Shown: in pieces, positions 1 to 8,653 of the stretch | How the letters are laid out: each line of letters opens with the position of its first letter | Position numbering within the stretch: position 1 is the stretch's first letter | Origin: Mytilinidion resinicola | Taxonomy: Eukaryota > Ascomycota > Dothideomycetes > Mytilinidiales > Mytilinidiaceae | Direction: 5' to 3' | Assembly (NCBI RefSeq): GCF_010093595.1 | Contig: NW_022985441.1 | Location: 434,132 to 498,131 of the forward strand | Length of the DNA: 64,000 nt | Notes under the pieces: generated by a model | The model's database searches: none | What the model was told of the DNA's origin: nothing | What the model saw: the letters and a program-made list of their open reading frames with translations, nothing else | Translations under genes and position numbers: made by a program

Positions 1-78
1 CAAGCACTCTCAAGCACCCGACAACCAAAAACCAAGCCCTCGAGCACTCCAGCACGCTCAAACACTCAAGCAGTCAAA

Positions 79-1335
79 ATGCCCCAACTTCTCTACAACA
101 ACACCACCGCCGCAACCACCGCCACGGACACCGCCATGCCCCCCCACACACCCACCACCGCCGCCACCCTCCGCGCCGGCCTCTCCTCCATGCTCCAAAC
201 CCTCCTCGCCACGCAGCCGCCCCTCTCCGCATACGCCCCCAACTCCCTCTACTTCCTCGTGAGCCTGACCCCCGACAACTTCCACGAGCGCATGGGCGTG
301 TCGGCTAAGTACTTCGACCACTTCAAGCACCTCGCCGGCCTCCTGCACGCCGGCAAGGTGTTCGCGGACGTTGACCTGGAGGAGCACCCGCGCGCGTTCG
401 CGCGGGCGCTGGGCAGCGACGACCATTTCTGGGCCGAGATGTTCGCGTATGTGTATGGGGACAGTGTGGAGGGGGTGCTAGAGAGGGGAGGGCGGGAGGA
501 GGGGAGGGGTGCAGTGGAGGTAGGGTTGCCGGAGTGGGTTGTGTATGGGACACCTGAAGACGAGAGGCCGGAGTACCGTACGGATGGAGAAGGCGAAGAG
601 GAGGTCCCCGAGTGGTTTATGGATGGAGGAGACGTCGATGAAGAGGAGTGGCCAGAGTGGGATGCGGATGGAGAAGACGAAGAGGAGGTCCCCGAGTGGT
701 TTACGGATGGGGGAGACATCGATGAAGAGGAGATGCCGGAGTGGGCGACCGATCAGGACGCGCAGTGGTCTGAGGAGGCTTCCAACGCAGCATTTCAACA
801 GAGGCTTGACGCGGATCGACAGAGACTTGACGTGGCGGATCAACAGCGTCTTGTAGCGAGCGGTTCCGACCAACCTGCTGAGCCGGTAGTCCAAGAGGAG
901 GTCTTTGCTGATGAGATACCGCGTTCCGGTGAGTGGGAGGAGGATTACGACGCGGCGTATCAGCAGAGACTTCAACCGAGCCGTTTCAGCCCCCCTGCTG
1001 AGCCGGCAGTCCAAGAGGAGGCTGTTGTTGATGAGACGCCGCGTTCCGGCGAGTGGGAGAGTTACACTCGCGACTACGCATCGTATATGGGAGAGACCAA
1101 TACCTCTAGCAACCCTGTCGAAACGGCGCCACCGCGTCAGCCGGCGGACGTGGGCTTAGGGTTGACGGCTACGAAGCGAGACAAGCAGAGGGACGCCTTG
1201 CGGCAGCTTGTGGAGGTTCTTCAGTCGTCTCGAGGTGGAAATGCGACGGAGGGGGGAGCTTGCGTCGAATATACAGTCGGAGATTATGCAGACAGACGGC
1301 GTAGGGACGTGGAGCATAGTTGCGGTCCCGAATAG
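79..1335 (+). CDS. Acidic tandem-repeat protein, unknown function
   Basis: This is a single-exon 418-residue ORF starting at an ATG preceded by a CA-rich leader. I do not recognise the family. The first ~130 residues look like a folded region (hydrophobic stretch ending in a DDHFWAEMFAYVYGD segment). The middle (~170-225) is extremely acidic and built of repeated EEEVPEW / DEEEMPEW units; the DNA repeats with an 84-bp (28-codon) period from about 595 and 679. A second duplication follows with a 120-bp (40-codon) period: the AVQEE..DE.PRSGEWE segments near 882 and 1002. The tail is basic and polar. No signal peptide or membrane segment is visible. The repeat-in-frame architecture argues that the ORF is translated. 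It could be a lineage-specific or fast-evolving protein. Confidence 0.6.
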   Translation: MPQLLYNNTTAATTATDTAMPPHTPTTAATLRAGLSSMLQTLLATQPPLSAYAPNSLYFLVSLTPDNFHERMGVSAKYFDHFKHLAGLLHAGKVFADVDLEEHPRAFARALGSDDHFWAEMFAYVYGDSVEGVLERGGREEGRGAVEVGLPEWVVYGTPEDERPEYRTDGEGEEEVPEWFMDGGDVDEEEWPEWDADGEDEEEVPEWFTDGGDIDEEEMPEWATDQDAQWSEEASNAAFQQRLDADRQRLDVADQQRLVASGSDQPAEPVVQEEVFADEIPRSGEWEEDYDAAYQQRLQPSRFSPPAEPAVQEEAVVDETPRSGEWESYTRDYASYMGETNTSSNPVETAPPRQPADVGLGLTATKRDKQRDALRQLVEVLQSSRGGNATEGGACVEYTVGDYADRRRRDVEHSCGPE

Positions 1336-1525
1336 AAACGCTGAGGTTGACGAAGAGCTCTGAACCTGGTTGAACGACTGGAGATGGAACGGACTTGACA
1401 TTTTCTATGGGCTTTGAATCTTTTTGTTTTCTTCTTTTAGATGTGGAGCGTAGATGGATGATGTGGTTATAGTTAGGGTAGAAATCTAACTTACCAAATT
1501 AGTATTTTTCCCACATATGCTGTGA

Positions 1526-1782
1526 TACAATGCCTGGTCATAGATATCCGTACACTGGTTTACCGCTGTGTGAGGAGCTTTATAGTATTTTCAACATTCC
1601 AAATAAGAGAGAAGCTGGCATTTTGAACAATTTGTAAACTTCTGAGGCTACCCCAGACAGCGTTAACAGGAGGGTGTACGAAGATTGGAAGTGTATCCGC
1701 TGCTCCTGGGTTTCGATTAGTATACTCGAGGCCCACAAACAGTGGCATGAAGTTGTACGGATATTTATCGCTAGGCACTGTA
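1526..1782. mobile_element. MITE-A copy 1 (TA-flanked inverted-repeat element)
   Basis: The element is about 257 bp. The left terminus reads TACAATGCCTGGTCATAGATA and continues to TCCGTACAC. The right terminus, read on the other strand, is TACAGTGCCTAGCGATAAATA followed by TCCGTACAA. These form terminal inverted repeats of about 30 bp bounded by TA, as expected for a Tc1/mariner-type non-autonomous element. The interior (GCATTTT...GCTACCCCAGAC) matches the copies at 15118 and 29482, but in inverse orientation. It has no coding capacity. Confidence 0.75.
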
Positions 1783-2010
1783 TAGTACTAGGTTATAAGT
1801 TTGGGCACACGAATATACCGCTGCTCTGGCTCCACTCTTGCTCGCTTGACACCACTGTAAGGAATACTCTACCTAGCAAGTATCATTTTCGTCTAAAGGT
1901 AGTCTAAGTTCCACTATGTTGGCCATTACATCGTATTAGGAGTTTTGAAAACTTCTCGGAGTATCCCAAGCAGTTGCAAGAGGTACCAAAAGTTACGTCT
2001 TGGTACTGTA
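1781..2010. mobile_element. MITE-B copy 1
   Basis: The element is about 230 bp. The left end TATAGTACTAGGTTATAAGT is the inverted counterpart of the right end (read in reverse, TACAGTACCAAGACGTAACT). The interior contains CTTGCTCGCTTGACACC and TCCCAAGCAGT, both found again in the copy at 31066. It abuts MITE-A directly and shares the TA at 1781-1782. No ORF. Confidence 0.7.
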
Positions 2011-2267
2011 GATGTGGAGCTTAGATGGATGGTGTGATTATACGGTAGAACTCTATCTTGCAAATTAGTGACTTTCTTTTCAACACTGTGCTACTCAACT
2101 CTGCTCGTCATTTCTCGAGAACTTCGTTGCGAGACTCCTGGCCGTTGCAAATGAGCATGTAGCCAGCGACCCAAACACTTCCGAATCGCAACGTGTCAAA
2201 ACCAACATCCAACCCCACCTCCCACCACGCGCTCAAGGCCACCAAAAGGACACCATCAACGCCCCCC

Positions 2268-2997
2268 CTACTCCTCCTCCAGCACCAGCATCCGATACGC
2301 CTTCCTCACCTTCCCCACCCAATCCGCATCCACCCCCGGCCCCCCATCCGGATGCCTCTCCGCCAACATCCCTACAATCGCCCCCGTCTTCTCCCTCATC
2401 TCCTGGTCCCAATCCCCCGCCGCCGCCCCTGCCCCTCAATCCTCCAGCGCCACCCCTCCCTCACACCATCCGGCTCCCACCCCTCCCTTTCCCACAACGC
2501 CGCCTCCTCCACCCCCTCCCGCCCATCCACTCCCGGAACCCCATCGTGTGGTATAACAGCAAGGCCGGTCCATTGCGCACCGCCGTGCGCACGGCCATCT
2601 CCACGACGCTGTGCGGCAGGGCCACGCCCAGCTGCGCGCGGAAGAAGCTGCTGCAGGGGGGGGGGGGGGGGACCACTTGGTGGGGGCCGGCATCGATGGT
2701 CGTACGCCAGCGGTTGTTGAGAGGGTTGTGGTAGCGGAAGCGGGTGGGGCCCGTCGGGGTGAGGCCGGGGCTGCCGACGAAGGCGCGGGCGGCGAGGGAG
2801 AGGTAGGCGATGAGGGGGTTCTGAAAGGGGGGGAGGAAGGGGGTTAGTGAGGGAGTGATGGGAGGGGAGGGGTGGGGTGGGCTTACTGGGGCCTCTTTGG
2901 GGTCGCAGGATGCGAAGTTTGGGGCGCGCTTGAGGGGGAGAGGCGCTTCTGAGTCGGCTTGTTGGGTGCGGCGGGATGGCGGTGAGATGTCGTCCAT
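2268..2997 (-). CDS. Hypothetical protein, two exons; frame uncertain
   Basis: Exon 1 is 2997-2887 (37 codons, starting MDDISPPSRR). The intron is 2886-2821 (GTAAGC..AG), and exon 2 begins with NPLIAYLSLAARAF. The reading stays convincing through a TGPTRFRYHNPL..RW segment and an HTMGFREW motif, then runs into a stop near 2461. A different frame just downstream encodes a credible C-terminus (MREKTGAIVGMLAERHPDGG, then KVRKAYRML) ending at a stop at 2268-2270. The end looks like the last helices of a J-like domain, but this is weak. The two parts need either an unseen intron or one or two small indels. A run of 16 G at 2656-2671 lies inside exon 2. The family is not recognised. The gene is likely real but the model is incomplete. 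Confidence 0.45.
2656..2671. repeat. Poly-G run of 16
   Basis: An uninterrupted G16 lies inside exon 2 of the minus-strand gene, where it encodes a polyproline run. Such homopolymers are prone to slippage in vivo and in sequencing, so the frame on either side deserves checking. Confidence 0.9.
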
Positions 2998-3737
2998 CTT
3001 GTGCAATGGGCTGGTGTAAGTGTGAGTTTGTGAGTGTGTTGTGCGTGAGAAGGGAGTAGTGGAAGACGTTAGAGTTGGTGGAGGTGCTAGAGGAGATGAC
3101 GAAAGTGAGGTTTGTATCTCATTTGCATTGATCACGTGTCGTGTTGGGCTAATTTGAGGTGATGAGGACAGCAGAAGCTATGACGAAATGGAGACATGAA
3201 CTTGTTTCTTTTTTCGAGCAAGCCTGCTTAGCACAGGCGCTCAGTTTACCATAAATACACACTACGATGTCAACATCCCTATGCCACAAGTACGTAAGGC
3301 AGCGCAGACCACTCCCCGCAAAATGCAGCCCAAGGTTATCGATCCATCGATCCAAGATCATCTCTCCCATCATCGTCCCGCGTAGCGTGCGTGAAACTAC
3401 CTCTGCGTCGGACAGACAAACAGCAACAGAGATTCGTGATCCGGCATAACATGACTGCCCCTCCATCGCTAAAACAGCATTCAAGAAAGCAAGAACAAAA
3501 AGTGAAGATCTGGCTTCACATAAAACAGGGCAGTCGAAAGTGGAGGTCTTTATGGCAGCGAGATGCAAGAAGTGAAGAAACGGGATGTATGCGCTTCGAA
3601 CTCTCTTATTAGGGAGTTAGTAAGAAGTGCGAGAAGAGGAGACTTTGAAAACAGGGTTAAAACATGGTGTGTGAAGCGAATGTGTTGAAGAGAGAGCTCA
3701 GACAGCCATCACCGGCCGGCCAGTAGAGCGAGAAGCT
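2998..3737. other. Intergenic, 740 bp
   Basis: This holds the upstream region of the minus-strand gene at 2268-2997 and the 3' side of the small membrane-protein gene. Short ORFs on both strands (3149-3568 minus, 3391-3612 plus) have no family resemblance and look accidental. No repeat or RNA gene was seen. Confidence 0.5.
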
Positions 3738-3914
3738 TCAGAACAGAAAGGCCACAATGGCCCGTAGCCGGGCGAAAAAGCCCCAAATGGCCACCACAAT
3801 GCGGTCCCAATGGACACAACCAGAGAAGATGATAGCCACTAGGATCAGGATGACCACAGGCGCGATGCCTTTCCCGATCGTATGGTTCGCAGAGGCCAGT
3901 GTGGTACACTTCAT
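3738..3914 (-). CDS. Small membrane protein, 58 residues
   Basis: The ORF starts at the ATG at 3914 (MKCTTLASANHTIGKG) and ends at the TGA at 3738-3740. A single strong transmembrane helix (APVVILILVAIIFSG, about residues 18-32) is followed by an amphipathic aromatic/basic segment (CVHWDRIVVAIWGFFARLRA) and a short hydrophobic end. The ORF lies 136 bp downstream of the Nbp2-like gene on the same strand, so it could be a separate gene or lie in that gene's 3' UTR. The regular membrane design in so short an ORF, and a vague memory of similar short fungal proteins, favour a real gene. I cannot name the family. In-frame ATGs exist upstream (to 4064), but those sequences overlap the Nbp2 terminus and look unstructured. 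Confidence 0.5.
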   Translation of the reverse strand: MKCTTLASANHTIGKGIAPVVILILVAIIFSGCVHWDRIVVAIWGFFARLRAIVAFLF

Positions 3915-4050
3915 AATGATGGGAGGTTCTCGTTGGTGTTTTTCACACGAACTCGAAAACGCCAGAAATGCGGTCATGTCGTTATGCAGCGACAGGTTTG
4001 AAACATCTAAGTCCAAACGTGGCGTCGTAATAGGATTGAACGAAAATTTG

Positions 4051-5625
4051 TCACCGGGCCTCATCTTTTCTCGACTCTACGGGCTCTGGTGTCTCCTCTA
4101 AGCCCTCCATGGGCCCCGAGTCCGGCTTTTTGACGCCCTTAATCTCTTCACTAGTGCTCGCGCGTCTAGCAAAAGGGCTGCCCTCCGCATTCGTTGGGGT
4201 GCCGAGCAAGTCCCGCGGATAACGGTGGAGGTCCTTCGAACTAGTCGAGAAAGTCGAAATGACGGGGGTGTACTTTTCGCCCATGGCGTTGTGGCCGCTC
4301 AAGTCTCGCCGGTGATCAGCCTGTGTAGGGGTCTTGGCCTCTGGACCAGCAGATACAGGGCTCATGATGTCGTTGGTCGATGCGCCGTCACCATTCATGA
4401 GACCGCTCCACCCGCCTTCGATGTCTCGGAGTAGGCGTACGTACTCTTCGGGCACGAGACCCGTATCGCCTGTCTTTGGATCCTGGGCGACGAGCCACCC
4501 TTGCCCATGTCGGTAAGATACGAGTATGACTTGGCCCTCGACGAGCGGAAGTTCATTGTCGTTCTCGCGCGCGAAGTCAAACAAGGCAACAGCTTTGCCA
4601 TGCATTTCCTCCTCTGGCGACGCAATCGTGAACTGGTAGTCGCGAGAGAAGCGGCTCTCGTCCTGCGAAAACTCCTCGGGTGAGGAGGTCTCAGACATCT
4701 CTTCATCCGAGGCATAGCCGGGAGCTTCTTCCAACTCTGCGTCGGCATACGTACGCCGAGGAAGCAATGCTGCAAAATGAGAATCGCGCCGCGAGTCCGA
4801 AGTAGGTACTGTAAGCGATGGCGCGGGCTGCTCCTGGTTGGTCGGAGGATATGTGATATATTCGCCGCCGGGTCCATTAGCTGATTCGTCAAGCTCGCTA
4901 ACATAGTATATCTGACTGCCGTCACGGTTCGTACCCGAGTAGGATCCTCGCGGTCCAGGGTCGAAGCCTCTCCGGCCACGGGTCTGGTCGAAGTCCACTA
5001 TGTTCGACTTGTGCTTCTTGTGACGCGCGCTAGTTACGACCGGGCTATGGATGTCCTCGTCCTCGCTCCATGGAGGTCCGTCCGCATACGAAGTCTGCGG
5101 CAGTTGTTCTCCAGGCTCCCACGATCCTGCTGACCAACTCCCCCGGGTTCCGTCCCATACCGGCGGTGGATCTGACAGCCTCCGACTAACTTCACTCGCC
5201 GGCGTGGATATGTCTGAGGGTTGCTCAGGTAGCGGGCCGTAGAATAGTGGATGTAAGGGGCCGTATGCATAGTCGCGCACTAGGGAGTATGGCAAGCTCG
5301 AATGGAAGAGTGGAAACACCGTCGACTGTGGTCTGCTGGAGCGGACAGATTGTGCGGCCGAGGCGTTTGAGAAGGTCGACAGTCTCTTGTTCGCATACGA
5401 GGGAGCACGCTGCTTGGAGGGTGGCGAAGTTATTAATGGAGGCAACGCCGGAGTGGGAGAGGAGGTAGGTGGAGGTGAGGTTGAGCTGTGAGGCGACAGG
5501 ACGGCAGCCATGTTTGTATGGCCTTGCCGTCCGCGGACGTGTTCCCCTTCCTGACTGCGCTCCGACTCCTCAAATGCTGTTTGTCCGTCCGAGAGGGTAT
5601 ATGTGAAGTTTGGTGGGTCGGACAT
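4051..5625 (-). CDS. SH3-domain protein, Nbp2-like
   Basis: This single-exon protein has 524 residues, and its ATG is confirmed at 5625. It is mostly disordered and Ser/Pro-rich. One SH3 domain lies at roughly residues 342-400: the ALFDF opening, an acidic ENDNELPLVEGQVI stretch, the GQGWLVAQD Trp region, and GLVPEEYVRLL at the end, all hallmark SH3 positions. The arrangement resembles fungal homologues of yeast Nbp2, an adaptor that brings the phosphatase Ptc1 to MAP-kinase pathways such as HOG and cell-wall integrity. That function is inferred from the family. The N-terminal half contains a conserved-looking SLVRDYAYGPLHPLFYG motif. It could instead be another single-SH3 adaptor. A long upstream region (5626-7620) separates it from ssu72. 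Confidence 0.75.
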   Translation of the reverse strand: MSDPPNFTYTLSDGQTAFEESERSQEGEHVRGRQGHTNMAAVLSPHSSTSPPPTSSPTPALPPLITSPPSKQRAPSYANKRLSTFSNASAAQSVRSSRPQSTVFPLFHSSLPYSLVRDYAYGPLHPLFYGPLPEQPSDISTPASEVSRRLSDPPPVWDGTRGSWSAGSWEPGEQLPQTSYADGPPWSEDEDIHSPVVTSARHKKHKSNIVDFDQTRGRRGFDPGPRGSYSGTNRDGSQIYYVSELDESANGPGGEYITYPPTNQEQPAPSLTVPTSDSRRDSHFAALLPRRTYADAELEEAPGYASDEEMSETSSPEEFSQDESRFSRDYQFTIASPEEEMHGKAVALFDFARENDNELPLVEGQVILVSYRHGQGWLVAQDPKTGDTGLVPEEYVRLLRDIEGGWSGLMNGDGASTNDIMSPVSAGPEAKTPTQADHRRDLSGHNAMGEKYTPVISTFSTSSKDLHRYPRDLLGTPTNAEGSPFARRASTSEEIKGVKKPDSGPMEGLEETPEPVESRKDEAR

Positions 5626-7620
5626 GCGGTTTCGGGTCGCGAAGTGGTGCGGTTCGCAACAATGGACGTCCAGGTGTATTGATTATGCAGCGGGAGATGG
5701 CGAGAAGAGCAATGCTATGCAGCTCGGGGCGCGCCTGAGGTTGCAGTGGGCACTTGGGAGAAGGGAAAGGCGCAAACGGCTCGGGGCGCTTGTCATGGAC
5801 AGGTGGAGGGTGTCGAGCAGCGGGCCGCGCGCAAAGGCTGCAGCTTCCGGGCTGAAGTATTCGAATCACAGCACAGCCCGTCGAGGCTTGTACCTGACGG
5901 GCGGCTGGGTCTGTTGGGCGTGGGTGAGATGAGGCTCCGCGGCGCAAAGCGGAGGAGGGGATAGGGCACGGTGATCGCCAATCGATAGAAGAGCAGCGCC
6001 AGAGGTTCTGGAAGACAGGCAGGCCGGCACAAGCAACGAACGGCGGCGCGCACAGCCAGGCGTCTGAAATGAGGATATTCGCTGGGAAAACGCCGTCCCG
6101 AAGCGCTGGCCGGGGGTGGGAATGGCTGGGCGCTTAAAGTTGCCCAGTCGCCGTGGGGCAGGCTGTTGGGCGGCTGAAGGGGTGCCAGAGGCAGCTGAGG
6201 CGAAGAGGAGCAGGCCGTGTCGTCGTGAAGGGCAGACGGAGGAGGATGTTGGATGTTGGAGCGGTGATGGGAGCGATGTTGGTCGCGGACGGCGTGTGGT
6301 GGTTGCACGACGTTCTTCTAATAATAAACTGGCGAGCTAGAGGGCGATTGGCGTTTCAGGTGGGCTTGTTCGCGGAGGTAGCAGACTGCGGGCAGTTCGC
6401 ATCTGCATTTGCATTCCTCCGTCCCAACGTGCGAGTCGGTGAAGGCATAGGGATGCTGAGCAAGCCCGTGTGCTCAGGGAGCGGCCCGCGCACGCAATTA
6501 TCACCAGCTTGGACGGGCTGGAGAGGGAGCCGGCTGGACAGCGTTGGGGAGGGCCTGACTGCGACACGTCGTTGGCCGTCTGCATCTTACAGATCCGCTG
6601 TTGGAGGGCCGTGCTGGGGCCGACTTGAAACACCTGGGCACGCCCCGCGCTTCGGCAACCACCAGACCGCGGGCCTTTGGAATCGACAAAGAAATCACTG
6701 ACTGGCGATGCTGTCGGCTGGATAAATGGGAAAGAAGAACACGGGGACGGAGCATTGTCACGATGATACCGGCAACTCCACGCTCCCCCCGGCATCCATC
6801 CCATGTCCAAGAACCTTCGTTCTCCAGCGAGCCCACCCGCCAGATCCACGGCGACAGGGGCCGCAGGGTCTAGCAACTGAAGCCGGCGCGGAGCCTGACT
6901 GGCCTGGCGGGAGCATTTCTGGGACTTGAAGCAGATCTCGCACGCCCATGCCGCGCACAGTGGATAGCACCACGATGCCTATTGACTTCAGGAACAAGCA
7001 GCATCTCCGCCCGCGACCGCCCCTCCCCCACCTTTACGTATCGGCTTCGGGGGACATTCCAGTTGACGGCATCCCGAGATTGCTGTCCCGTGATCGGCCG
7101 GCCTCCGACTCCCGGCCTAGCGTCGTTCGCGGGAAAGCTTGGCACGCTTGGGCACGAAATCTCAACTCCACACCGACCTCCCGCAACATCCCCTCCATCA
7201 ATATCTACAGTTCATTCTACATAGTACCCGGCCTCAGTCATTGCCACCTTTGCACAGTGCCTTGAGCCTGCCTACCGCCTGTAATACCCTCTCAAGTAAG
7301 TCAGCCACGTTGATAGCCTGCCCTCGAGTCTCTGCTCGAGGACGCGTACATGCCAGAGGTCTACCATGATGAACACCTTATTGGAGCTGTCGTATCTTTT
7401 GAAATGCCGAGACAACCTTGAAATTAATATACGCAAAATCTGATTCCCTGACCTTGCACGATGCTAGCCTTACCGGATACATGGCATAGACACTGGACTG
7501 ACGAACCCGTGCCAAGCAGCTATAGAGATCTCTGTATTCATTCCAGCCTGACGGAGGGGTTTTGCTTCCGGCCTCTGGGACTCGCCGTGCATTCGCACCT
7601 TCCTCGGTATTTTGGCCACG
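5626..7620. other. Long divergent intergenic region, 2.0 kb
   Basis: This lies between the Nbp2-like gene (minus) and ssu72 (plus). It is GC-rich with many overlapping short ORFs in all frames, none with recognisable domains, repeat structure or a clear intron pattern. It probably holds two promoters and long leaders. A non-coding transcript is possible but cannot be shown from sequence alone. Confidence 0.4.
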
Positions 7621-8653
7621 ATGTCGGTCGACCCTCGACGTCGAGTCGCTCTGATACCTCCTCCGCCACCCATCGAAGCGCATCCAGACTCGACGAAAAT
7701 GGAACTGGTCGGCTCAAACAACACGAAGCCATCGACGGGCGCCGTGGCGGATGAGGGCTTCAAGCTGCGATTCTGCACGGTATGTGCTAGCAATCAAAAC
7801 AGGTACGTTTAGCAACAATCGCGACTCCATAGAAACAGCGTCACCTTCAAACCTATTAGAAAACGCCTGCTTTGCCATGATTTATCACATACGTGTTGCA
7901 ACTCTAAAGATGAGGCCGGACTCGTTTTCTCTCGCCTCCACCTCAGCCCTCGTCTCCAGTCCCAGCCCCTCATAGCACACCAGCTAATCATCCCAAAGAT
8001 CCATGGAAGCCCATCTCCGACTCGCGAGCGCAAACCTCCCGACCATCTCCTTTGGTACAGGGTCTCTTGTTCGCCTTCCTGGCCCTACCATCAAAGAACC
8101 CAACGTCTACGCCTTCAACGGCATCACCTACAACGCCATCCACAACGAGCTGCAAGCCCAGAACCCGCAACTCTACGCCGCCAACGGCCTGCTACCTATG
8201 CTGGCGCGAAATCTCACCATCAAATCGTACCCTGAGCGCTTCCAAGACTGGGTCCCTGGAAAGCCGCGGCTAGATCACAATGGCGACCAGGGCTTTCATG
8301 GCACAGAGGCCGGCGTCGTCGACGTGATTATTACATGCGAGGAACGCTGCTTCGATGCCGTGCTGGAGGACTTGCATAATAAAGGAGGACGGCTGAATCG
8401 GCCGGTCCACGTCTTCAACATCGATATCAAGGACAATCACGAGGAGGCGAGTGTTGGTGGTGGGGCGATCCTAGATCTAGCACTCAGGCTGAACGAAGCG
8501 GCCGCGAAAGAGCGAGAAATCCATGGAGCTGCTGGTTGGGACGGCAGTGGGAAGTCGAGAGAGGGTTTTGATGAAAAGGTCCCGGAGATTCTTGGCGAGT
8601 GGCAGGAGCGGTGGCCGAACTACCCGGCGTTATGGACGCTGGCGTGGTTCTAA
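7621..8653 (+). CDS. ssu72: RNA polymerase II CTD phosphatase Ssu72
   Basis: There are two exons: 7621-7802 and 7999-8653 (intron 196 nt, GTACGT..AAAG), giving 278 residues. Ssu72 dephosphorylates Ser5 (and Ser7) of the RNA polymerase II C-terminal repeat and works with the cleavage/polyadenylation machinery. The intron splits the active site: exon 1 ends [10 protein letters not shown] and exon 2 opens [10 protein letters not shown], together giving the CX5R phosphatase loop CASNQNRS. Further family blocks are [27 protein letters not shown] and [18 protein letters not shown]. The ATG at 7621 ([14 protein letters not shown]) is the first in frame. The N-terminal ~45 residues form a Pro-rich extension common in fungal Ssu72. 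An insert near residues 218-240 ([16 protein letters not shown]) is not part of the core fold I recall. Confidence 0.96.

Larger units (their letters stand above)
1439..2092. repeat. Composite: direct repeats flanking two MITEs
   Basis: About 85 bp starting TAGATGTGGAGC at 1439-1526 recurs in direct orientation at 2009-2092. Both copies share the GATGTGGAGC.TAGATGGATG..GTG core, CAAATTAGT and a CTGTG.TAC end, with substitutions. The interval between the copies is filled exactly by two abutting inverted-repeat elements (1526-1782 and 1781-2010), so the order is repeat, MITE-A, MITE-B, repeat. No ORF of note lies inside. Confidence 0.7.

Noticed and set aside
249..719. Minus-strand ORF of 156 residues opposite the acidic repeat protein
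   Set aside because: Its Ser/Pro/His repeats are the antisense image of the plus-strand repeat unit. No independent features.
3149..3568. Minus-strand ORF of 139 residues
   Set aside because: No domain, no clear start context and no paralogue; a chance ORF in an intergenic region.
5855..5875. Possible tRNA T-arm (TATTCGAATCA)
   Set aside because: No acceptor, D-arm or anticodon stem can be built around it; the match is a short palindrome.
6337..6876. Minus-strand ORF of 179 residues between nbp2-like and ssu72
   Set aside because: GC-rich region open in several frames at once, mixed composition, no recognisable segment.
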